8,954 nt of DNA from an uncultured Akkermansia sp. (lineage in GTDB: Bacteria; Verrucomicrobiota; Verrucomicrobiia; Verrucomicrobiales; Akkermansiaceae), in assembly GCA_904501915.1 (NCBI GenBank), contig CAJGCV010000076.1, positions 1-8,954 on the forward strand, read 5' to 3'. Position numbers and translations under genes: made by a program. The notes below the pieces were generated by a model. It made no database searches. It was not told where the DNA came from and was given only the letters and a program-made list of their open reading frames with translations. Positions 1 to 4,458 of the stretch are shown piece after piece (positions within the stretch are counted from its first letter, which is position 1; each line of letters starts with the position of its first letter).

Positions 1-507
1 ATTCCCAGCCGCGCCGTGGCAGAAGTACACCGCCTGCTGGGCGACAATGGCGATGTGATGATCCGCATCACCAGCAACCAGGCTTCCTTCGATTTCGATG
101 ACACCCTGCTCATCACCAAGCTCATCGACGGCAATTACCCGAACTACCGCCAGGTAATCCCCAGCCGCTACAACGAGCGCGTGGTCATTCCCGCCGCCGA
201 GCTGCAGAGCGCTGTGCGCCGCGTCTCCCTGCTCTCCTCCGAGAAGACCAACACCGTGAGCTTCCGCTTCACCCCCGGCGTCATGTCCGTGCAATCCAGC
301 GCCAACATGGGTGAGGCTAACGAAGAAGTGCCCATCGACTACGATGGCCGCGAAATCTCCATCTCCTTCAACGCCGACTATGTGCTTGCACCGCTCAAGT
401 CCGTAGGCGACCAGGATGTGTGCATCGACCTCATCGACACCTCCAGCCCGGGCGTCATGCGCGTGGCTGATGAGTTCCTCTACGTGCTCATGCCCATCCG
501 CGTGTAA
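1..507 (+). CDS. dnaN: DNA polymerase III sliding clamp (beta subunit), C-terminal part
   Basis: This is the 3' part of the gene for the ring-shaped clamp that holds DNA polymerase III on DNA. The frame is open from base 1, so the true start lies outside the window; 168 residues remain, roughly the end of domain 2 and all of domain 3 of a protein usually about 370 residues long. Recognisable family features are the LIDGNYPNYRQVIP stretch near the domain 2/3 junction, the segment EANEEVPIDYDG followed by ISFNADYVLAPLKSV, and the characteristic C-terminus LMPIRV, which contributes to the pocket that binds clamp-loader and polymerase peptides. The ATG at 16 is an internal methionine-like position in frame only by chance of the window edge and is not the start. 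No frameshift is seen. The stop is TAA at 505-507, followed by hairpins. Confidence 0.95.
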   Translation: MPSRAVAEVHRLLGDNGDVMIRITSNQASFDFDDTLLITKLIDGNYPNYRQVIPSRYNERVVIPAAELQSAVRRVSLLSSEKTNTVSFRFTPGVMSVQSSANMGEANEEVPIDYDGREISISFNADYVLAPLKSVGDQDVCIDLIDTSSPGVMRVADEFLYVLMPIRV

Positions 508-549
508 GAAGCGCTGGATTTCATAAGTTTTTTTCAAGGTGATACAGCT

Positions 550-584
550 GAGGAGTGGCCGACGAAAGTCCGCCGCTCCTCTTT
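550..584 (+). terminator. Probable dnaN terminator hairpin with GAAA tetraloop
   Basis: GAGGAGTGGC (550-559) pairs with GCCGCTCCTC (572-581), with one T-G wobble. Inside it, past a C/C mismatch, GAC (561-563) pairs with GTC (568-570) around the loop GAAA (564-567), a GNRA tetraloop. Only TTT follows, so as an intrinsic terminator the tail is short. The stable loop may equally mark a structured RNA end. Confidence 0.55.
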
Positions 585-608
585 GTATACTCGTGCAGCG
601 AGTATACA
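584..608 (+). other. 10-bp perfect stem-loop
   Basis: TGTATACTCG (584-593) is the exact reverse complement of CGAGTATACA (599-608), separated by the 5-base loop TGCAG. It begins right after the preceding hairpin and is followed at once by the short-hairpin array. It could be an operator, because a 10-bp dyad suits a dimeric regulator, or it could be the first and largest member of the RNA hairpin series. Nothing in the sequence decides between these. Confidence 0.55.
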
Positions 609-611
609 CTC

Positions 612-698
612 ACCACCCACAGGGTGGTTTTCACTCTGCCCACCGGGCAGTTTTCACACAGGGCATCGCCCTGTTTTCATACCGCAAAGCGGTTTTCA
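612..698 (+). repeat. Array of four short variable-stem hairpins, each with a TTTTCA tail
   Basis: There are four consecutive units. Unit 1 has stem ACCACCC/GGGTGGT (612-628) with loop ACA. Unit 2 has CTGCCC/GGGCAG (636-650) with loop ACC. Unit 3 has ACAGGGC/GCCCTGT (658-674) with loop ATC. Unit 4 has ACCGC/GCGGT (681-693) with loop AAA. Every stem differs in sequence yet pairs perfectly, every loop is three bases, and TTTTCA recurs at 628, 651, 674 and 693 (periods 23, 23, 19). Pairing is kept while sequence is not, which points to structure as the conserved property. The T4 tails make each unit resemble a minimal intrinsic terminator on the plus strand. The function is unknown to me. Confidence 0.75.
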
Positions 699-721
699 TT
701 ACCCCCCCTTATACTCTCCTC

Positions 722-765
722 CATCAGCTAATTTCCGGCTAATTAAAGCTAAATTAGCCGGAAAA
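722..765. repeat. 44-bp direct repeat, copy 1 (upstream of fic), containing a 13-bp palindrome
   Basis: This block is identical base for base to 2117-2160, and the match ends exactly at both edges (721 and 766 differ from 2116 and 2161). Inside, TTTCCGGCTAATT (732-744) pairs with AATTAGCCGGAAA (752-764) around a 7-base spacer. GCTAA occurs at 727, 738 and 748, spaced 11 and 10 bases, with an inverted TTAGC at 754. Copy 1 sits just upstream of the fic -35 box (4 bases from palindrome to promoter), a natural place for an operator bound by the winged helix of the Fic protein. Confidence 0.85.
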
Positions 766-768
766 TCA

Positions 769-796
769 TTGACACCAACTCACAATCTGCTATCAT
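769..796 (+). promoter_or_regulatory. fic promoter, sigma-70 type with extended -10
   Basis: A perfect TTGACA (769-774) is followed after 16 bases by TATCAT (791-796), which is preceded by TGC (788-790), giving an extended -10. The expected start of transcription, about 7 bases after the -10, falls at about 803-804, which is the A of the fic ATG. The mRNA would therefore have no or almost no leader, and no ribosome-binding site is present. Confidence 0.75.
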
Positions 797-803
797 CGAA
801 GCC

Positions 804-2126
804 ATGAAGCCACGTCCGAAAGCCCCCCGGGTAGAAGAATACATCGCCAGATCTGACATTGATCTGGTGCAGGTACTACTACATTCAGCCGGAGAAGCAA
901 ACCGGGTCGACCGATACCTGAGCTGGGATGAACTGCGGTACCGCCGGGCTCCAGCCCCGCTGAACAGCGAAGCCTGGTGGGTAGGGCTCAAACTGCACCG
1001 CATGCAGGCACGCCAGAACATTCCGCTGCGCGACAAAAAAGGAGAAGCCTTCAGCTACAGCGTGACGCGCATGATGCAGGCACTCCTGCACAAAATCGAT
1101 ATGCAGGGCGGCGGAAGCATTCATACCAGCAGCCAGAACCAGCTGGACGAGGCAGATCGCAACCGGTATCTGATGACCTCACTCATGGAGGAAGCCATCA
1201 TGTCCAGCATGCTGGAGGGCGCCGTTGTCACACGCGCAGAAGCCAAGGAACTACTCCGCAGCAACCGCCGCCCCAGCAACGAGCATGAATACATGGTTAC
1301 CAACAATTACCGCACGATGCAGCTTATCCTGAAATGGAAGGATGAACCACTTACCCTCTCGCGCATCCTTTCACTGCACCGAAGCATGACGGAGGGAACA
1401 GGAATCTCCGCCGAAAAAGTCGGAGCCCTGCGGACAGATGCAGATAAGGTTCGCATCGAATCCACACTTTCCGGCGAGGTGATACACATTCCGCCGGCAG
1501 CAGAGCAACTGCCAGAGCGCCTGGAAGCCCTGTGCGCCTTTGCCAATGACGAGAACGGAGAATACATCCACCCGGTGCTGCGCGCTATTGTGCTGCATTT
1601 CTGGCTGGCGTATGACCATCCCTTTGTGGACGGCAACGGACGCACCGCCCGCGCCATATTCTACTGGGCTATGCTCAGAGCCGGCTACTGGTTGTTTGAA
1701 TACATCTCCATTTCCCAGGAAATATACCGCCACGCCCGGCTCTACTACCAGGCCTTTGCCAACAGCGAGGAAGACGATAACGACCTGAATTATTTCCTCA
1801 CCAACCAGCTGAACTGCATTCTTCAGTCCATAGGCAGCCTCATGACCTACCTGCACCAGAGAACAGAAGAGCAGCTGCTGCTGACTGCCCAGCTCAGAAA
1901 CCGTCCTGATTTCAACCACCGCCAGAAGGCCCTGCTGGCGCAGCTGCTCAAGACCCCCGACAGGCGAACCACCGTGACGGCACATTGTCGGGAATTCCAG
2001 ACAGTCCGCCAGACCGCCCGCACCGACCTGAATGCTCTGGTACAGGCTGGCATTCTCAACATGCACAAGGAAGGCAAGGAATTTGTCTATACTCCGGTCA
2101 AGAATATCGAAACACTCATCAGCTAA
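804..2126 (+). CDS. Fic-family AMPylase with C-terminal winged helix
   Basis: This 440-residue Fic (filamentation induced by cAMP) protein belongs to a family that usually transfers AMP from ATP to hydroxyl side chains of target proteins. The catalytic motif HPFVDGNGRTAR is complete at residues 272-283, with catalytic His272. SSMLEG at 134-139 matches the inhibitory-helix motif (S/T)xxxE(G/N) with Glu138; lying N-terminal to the Fic core, it marks a class II, self-inhibited enzyme that needs no separate antitoxin. The N-terminal ~110 residues (YLSWDEL, EAWWVGLKLHR, LLHKIDMQGGG) form the extra domain seen in longer bacterial Fic proteins. Residues ~370-430 look like a winged helix (TVTAHCREFQTVRQTARTDL, then GILNMHKEGKEFVYTP), suggesting DNA binding and autoregulation at the flanking palindromes. 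The ATG at 804 fits the start of domain homology and the promoter position. Codon use seems richer in A-ending codons than the neighbours, compatible with acquisition. The target protein cannot be predicted. Confidence 0.9.
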   Translation: MKPRPKAPRVEEYIARSDIDLVQVLLHSAGEANRVDRYLSWDELRYRRAPAPLNSEAWWVGLKLHRMQARQNIPLRDKKGEAFSYSVTRMMQALLHKIDMQGGGSIHTSSQNQLDEADRNRYLMTSLMEEAIMSSMLEGAVVTRAEAKELLRSNRRPSNEHEYMVTNNYRTMQLILKWKDEPLTLSRILSLHRSMTEGTGISAEKVGALRTDADKVRIESTLSGEVIHIPPAAEQLPERLEALCAFANDENGEYIHPVLRAIVLHFWLAYDHPFVDGNGRTARAIFYWAMLRAGYWLFEYISISQEIYRHARLYYQAFANSEEDDNDLNYFLTNQLNCILQSIGSLMTYLHQRTEEQLLLTAQLRNRPDFNHRQKALLAQLLKTPDRRTTVTAHCREFQTVRQTARTDLNALVQAGILNMHKEGKEFVYTPVKNIETLIS

Positions 2127-2160
2127 TTTCCGGCTAATTAAAGCTAAATTAGCCGGAAAA
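2117..2160. repeat. 44-bp direct repeat, copy 2, overlapping the fic stop codon
   Basis: This is a perfect copy of 722-765. It contains the last two sense codons (ATC AGC) and the TAA stop (2124-2126) of fic, with the 13-bp-arm palindrome at 2127-2159 directly downstream. With copy 1 it brackets the gene, and one copy plus the gene spans 1395 bases (722-2116). On the minus strand the T-rich end of this element follows the mrp terminator stem, so it also supplies that terminator's T-run. Confidence 0.85.
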
Positions 2161-2162
2161 AC

Positions 2163-2192
2163 AAGGGGGCGCATCTCCTCGATGCGCCCCTT
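2163..2192. terminator. Bidirectional terminator between convergent fic and mrp
   Basis: GGGGCGCATC (2166-2175) pairs perfectly with GATGCGCCCC (2181-2190) around the loop TCCTC, and the stem can extend by a wobble pair and an A-T pair. Read on the minus strand, the stem is followed by TTGTTTTT, a good tail for ending mrp transcripts. On the plus strand it is followed by only TTATCC, so termination of fic would be weaker. Confidence 0.75.
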
Positions 2193-2214
2193 ATCCATTG
2201 ATATAAAAACCTTT

Positions 2215-3291
2215 TTACTCACCCAGAGCGCAGGCAAGAGTCTGGGCCACGCCCTCAAAGGCAGCAGCCACGCGGTTGGAGCCGGTGTCTTCCAGAGCCA
2301 CGGGGCGGCCTTCATCGCCACCCTGGCGGGTGCGGATATCCAGCGGAATCTTGCCCAGCATGGGCACGCCGAGCTTCACAGCCTCGCGGTCGCCGCCATG
2401 CTGGCCGAAAATATAGTGTACGGTTTCATCTGTGGGGCAGATGAAGTAGCTCATGTTCTCCACGATGCCGAGAATGGGTACATCCGTACGCTGGTAGAGG
2501 CCGATAGCCTTGCGGGCATCGATAAGCGCCATTTCCTGCGGGGTGGTCACCACCACCACGCCGTCCATCTGCACCGTCTGCACAATGGTGAGCTGAATAT
2601 CCCCCGTACCGGGTGGCATATCCAGAATCAGGAAGTCGAGTTCGCCCCAGTCAGTTTCCTTCAGGAACTGCTGGGTGTAGCGCGTAGCCAGCGGGCCACG
2701 CACCGCCACGGGCGAGGCCTCATCCATCATGAGCCCCATGGAAAGCAGCTTCACGCCATGCGCCTGCACCGGGATAAAGCGTTCGTCCTCACCGGCATCT
2801 GGCAGTTCCTTGGTGCCGAACATGAGCGCCATGGAAGGGCCGTAGATATCCAGGTCCAGCAGGCCGGTGCGGTAGCCCAGGCGGGCAAGTGCCACTGCGA
2901 GATTAGCAGATACCGTGCTCTTTCCCACGCCGCCCTTGCCGGAGGAAATGCCGATGATGTGCTTCACGCCGGGCAGCGGGGTTTTCCACTTGGCGGGGTC
3001 GTCCTGCATGGCGGCCTTTTTCTCCACATCCGGGTTGTGGTATTCGATATCCACATCAATGCTCTTCACGCCGGGCATTTCCTTCACCTCGGTCATGACG
3101 CTCTGGTACACAAAGCGGGGCACGTCCTCATTCTTGCTCTCAATGCGCAGCTCAATGCGCACCGCGCCCTCGGCGCTCACCGTGATATTCTTCACCAGGC
3201 CAAAGGAGACGATATCGCGACTGAACCCGGGGTATTTCACCGTGGTCAGTGCAGCGCGAATCAGCTCCGGCGTTAATTTTGCATCACTCAT
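2215..3291 (-). CDS. mrp: Mrp/ApbC-type P-loop ATPase, iron-sulfur cluster carrier
   Basis: This is a 358-residue cytosolic ATPase of the Mrp/NBP35 family, whose members bind and hand over [4Fe-4S] clusters to apoproteins. An N-terminal MIP18 (DUF59) domain covers roughly residues 5-85. The deviant Walker A motif GKGGVGKST is at 118-126, the DLDIYGPS switch segment at 146-153, and LILDMPPGTGD at 221-231; all match the family signature. The ENMSYF segment (278-283) normally introduces a CxxC cluster-binding pair in ApbC-like members. Here only Cys285 is present (CPTD), so cluster binding may use other ligands or be lost, as in some other Mrp branches. The ATG at 3291 gives the full-length N-terminal domain. 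The gene is convergent with fic and shares a terminator with it. Its own promoter is predicted at 3317-3345. Confidence 0.93.
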   Translation of the reverse strand: MSDAKLTPELIRAALTTVKYPGFSRDIVSFGLVKNITVSAEGAVRIELRIESKNEDVPRFVYQSVMTEVKEMPGVKSIDVDIEYHNPDVEKKAAMQDDPAKWKTPLPGVKHIIGISSGKGGVGKSTVSANLAVALARLGYRTGLLDLDIYGPSMALMFGTKELPDAGEDERFIPVQAHGVKLLSMGLMMDEASPVAVRGPLATRYTQQFLKETDWGELDFLILDMPPGTGDIQLTIVQTVQMDGVVVVTTPQEMALIDARKAIGLYQRTDVPILGIVENMSYFICPTDETVHYIFGQHGGDREAVKLGVPMLGKIPLDIRTRQGGDEGRPVALEDTGSNRVAAAFEGVAQTLACALGE

Positions 3292-3316
3292 ATCTCAAAA
3301 GCCCGCAGGCCTTGCT

Positions 3317-3345
3317 ACTATGCGCTTTCAGTACCCGTTTGTCAA
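3317..3345 (-). promoter_or_regulatory. mrp promoter, sigma-70 type
   Basis: On the minus strand TTGACA (3345-3340) is followed after 17 bases by CATAGT (3322-3317). The -35 is perfect and the -10 matches four of six consensus bases. Transcription would start near 3310, leaving a leader of about 19 bases before the mrp ATG. No clear Shine-Dalgarno sequence is seen in that leader. Confidence 0.6.
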
Positions 3346-3382
3346 GGTGAAAGCCCGGCAGCAACCATCTGCGCACACGTAC

Positions 3383-3408
3383 ACGTGTCCCAAAGGTTTG
3401 GGACACGT
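3383..3408. other. Perfect 12-bp-arm palindrome
   Basis: ACGTGTCCCAAA (3383-3394) and TTTGGGACACGT (3397-3408) are exact reverse complements separated by GG. The hexamer ACACGT also occurs in tandem at 3375 and 3381 and again at 3403. It lies upstream of the mrp promoter and has no T-run on either side. It could be an operator, a small mobile-element-like repeat, or a remnant of one; I cannot choose from this window. Confidence 0.6.
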
Positions 3409-3410
3409 AG

Positions 3411-3442
3411 ATTTACGATTTTTAATTTACGATTTACGATTT
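3411..3442. repeat. ATTTACG heptamer direct repeats
   Basis: ATTTACG occurs at 3411-3417, 3425-3431 and 3432-3438, with spacings of 14 and 7 bases, in an AT-rich stretch that continues as ATTT at 3439-3442. The 7-base phase is kept across the degenerate middle unit. Short 7-base repeats of this kind appear in intergenic DNA of many bacteria. The block directly follows the palindrome and may belong to the same element. Confidence 0.65.
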
Positions 3443-3568
3443 GAAAGTTAGCGGCTTACGCCGATATACCCGCAAGCGAATGCTTACTGCCGATGGTGGA
3501 GCAGGTGATACTCCAACGCGATTTTTCACGCAGAACACTATGCCAGCAAAATCATCAACACTTTTTCC

Positions 3569-3596
3569 TTGCAGCAGGAACAAAGCATGCTAGAAT
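3569..3596 (+). promoter_or_regulatory. Promoter of the nitroreductase-like gene, extended -10
   Basis: TTGCAG (3569-3574) is followed after 16 bases by TAGAAT (3591-3596), preceded by TGC (3588-3590). The geometry is the same as at the fic promoter, including 7 bases between the -10 and the ATG, so the transcript would begin at or next to the start codon at 3604. Confidence 0.6.
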
Positions 3597-3603
3597 GCAG
3601 AAC

Positions 3604-4206
3604 ATGTACAAGAACGTATTGAAAATCTGTGTATTGGCCGGGGCGCTGCTGCCCTGCTGGGGCAACGCCTTGACCAAGGAACTGCCTGCCCCGGTGATGA
3701 CCGGCGGCATGCCGCTCATGGAAGCTATTGCGAAGCGCCACAGCGCCCGCGATTTTGATACCACCCGCGCTATTGATGACCAGACGCTGGCAGACATCCT
3801 GTGGGTAGCCTGGGGCAAGGGACTACACGGCAAGCGCACTATTCCCACCTCTCGCAACCTGCAGAACATGCAGCTCTTTGTGCTCACCCCCACCGGCACC
3901 TGGGAATACGACGGCATGGCGCACACCCTGCGCAAGGTGAACAAGAAGAATCTCATTCCCCTCTGCAAGCGCCAGGATTTCGTGAAAAATGCCCCGCTGC
4001 ACCTGCTCTACACCTGCCTGAACGACCGCGGCGGCGAGAACCACGTGGGCTCTGCCTACCAGAATGTGTACCTGTACTGCACCTCGCGCGGACTTTCCAC
4101 CGTTGTGCGCGCCATGATTGACAAGGATGCCCTCAAACGCGAAATCGGCCTGCCGGAGAACCACTCCGTCATCGTGCACCAATGCATCGGCTGGCCGGCT
4201 AAGTAA
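3604..4206 (+). CDS. Exported nitroreductase-family (SagB/ThcOx-like) protein
   Basis: This 200-residue protein has the FMN-dependent nitroreductase fold. The N-terminus (MYKN, hydrophobic stretch to about residue 17, then CWGNA) looks like a signal peptide with cleavage near residue 22, so the protein probably works in the cell envelope or periplasm; the lone Cys18 does not make a proper lipobox. Family features are the RHSARDF segment (46-51, contacts FMN phosphate in relatives), PTSRNLQNMQLFV (81-93, the usual P-S-x-x-N-L-Q region) and a C-terminal GLSTVVRAMID followed by the GLP and IGWP stretches. It resembles the small stand-alone 'SagB/ThcOx dehydrogenase' group; exact substrate unknown. 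The ATG at 3604 is preferred over 3493 because it begins the signal peptide and lies just after a good promoter. Tandem stops TAA TAG end it, followed by a strong hairpin, so it is probably monocistronic. Confidence 0.82.
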   Translation: MYKNVLKICVLAGALLPCWGNALTKELPAPVMTGGMPLMEAIAKRHSARDFDTTRAIDDQTLADILWVAWGKGLHGKRTIPTSRNLQNMQLFVLTPTGTWEYDGMAHTLRKVNKKNLIPLCKRQDFVKNAPLHLLYTCLNDRGGENHVGSAYQNVYLYCTSRGLSTVVRAMIDKDALKREIGLPENHSVIVHQCIGWPAK

Positions 4207-4228
4207 TAGCTCCATTTACCACGTTTTA

Positions 4229-4263
4229 CCGAAAATCGGGAGTCCAGGACTCCCGATTTTCGG
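4229..4263. terminator. 17-bp perfect hairpin terminator
   Basis: CCGAAAATCGGGAGTCC (4229-4245) pairs with its exact complement (4247-4263) about a single central A. On the plus strand the GC-rich core GGGAGTCC/GGACTCCC is followed by GATTTT, so it can act as an intrinsic terminator of the nitroreductase gene. By symmetry it can also act on the minus strand. The length and perfection are above average for a terminator. Confidence 0.75.
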
Positions 4264-4337
4264 AAATTCAGGGCCATATCTTCCATTTTTCGAGTTACCC
4301 CGTGCATCTTCCGCACAATTTTTATACCAACTAAAAC

Positions 4338-4366
4338 TTGCCAATAGCGGGCGGATGGTGTAAAGT
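4338..4366 (+). promoter_or_regulatory. Probable promoter of the transporter-kinase-regulator-porin unit
   Basis: TTGCCA (4338-4343) is followed after 17 bases by TAAAGT (4361-4366). The expected transcript starts near 4373 and has a leader of about 86 bases, unlike the two leaderless-type promoters to the left. The -10 is imperfect, so confidence is moderate. Confidence 0.45.
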
Positions 4367-4387
4367 CTGGGGTAGCACAAGCTGCAT

Positions 4388-4426
4388 CGCGCACGTTCGC
4401 GTGCGTGCTGGTGCATATGTGCGCCT
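4388..4426 (+). promoter_or_regulatory. Structured leader hairpins upstream of the transporter
   Basis: CGCACG (4390-4395) pairs with CGTGCG (4400-4405) around TTCG, extendable by two G-T wobble pairs to 4388 and 4407. It is followed by GGTGC and GCGCC (4410-4425) around a 6-base loop. Both lie in the predicted 5' leader. There is no T-run after either, so they are not terminators. They might tune translation or mRNA stability, but GC-rich sequence gives such hairpins easily. Confidence 0.35.
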
Positions 4427-4458
4427 GCACTTGTGCCGAGAACAAAATCCGAACAGCT

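Larger units (their letters stand above)
508..803. other. Intergenic region dnaN-fic packed with hairpins
   Basis: This 296-base stretch holds no gene I would defend. It contains, in order, a T-run at 528-534, a stem with a GAAA loop (550-581), a 10-bp stem (584-608), four short hairpins with TTTTCA tails (612-698), a 44-bp repeat containing a 13-bp palindrome (722-765) and the fic promoter (769-796). Counting the palindrome, seven hairpins lie within about 215 bases. Two overlapping short frames (539-742 and 583-807) only translate the hairpin sequences. Confidence 0.8.
3292..3603. other. Intergenic region between divergent mrp and nitroreductase genes
   Basis: This 312-base region separates divergent genes and shows no credible gene of its own. 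It holds the mrp promoter (minus strand, 3317-3345), a long palindrome (3383-3408), ATTTACG repeats (3411-3438) and the promoter of the downstream gene (3569-3596). Between about 3443 and 3565 I see only a small CGGC/GCCG stem (3452-3463). An in-frame upstream ATG at 3493 would add 37 residues in front of a good signal peptide and is not used here. Confidence 0.7.

Noticed and set aside
612..698. CRISPR array
   Set aside because: Units are too short (19-23 bases), there is no constant repeat longer than TTTTCA, and no cas genes are present.
583..807. A 74-codon frame whose TGA overlaps the fic ATG, suggesting a coupled small gene
   Set aside because: Its translation (PTGWFSL, PPGSFHT and similar) just reads the hairpin repeats, and the fic promoter lies inside it, so coupling is unlikely.
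722..2160. Insertion sequence bounded by the 44-bp repeats
   Set aside because: No transposase is encoded between the repeats; the only gene is the Fic protein. A passive, trans-mobilised unit is not excluded.
1371..2321. A 316-residue minus-strand frame overlapping fic and mrp
   Set aside because: It runs antisense through the conserved Fic core and crosses the terminator; the two real genes explain the region.
2032..3276. A 414-residue plus-strand frame antisense to mrp
   Set aside because: mrp has complete family motifs on the other strand; this frame is a His-rich shadow.
3493..3603. Upstream ATG extending the nitroreductase-like protein by 37 residues
   Set aside because: It would bury a good signal peptide and start upstream of the best promoter; the added residues are not family-like.
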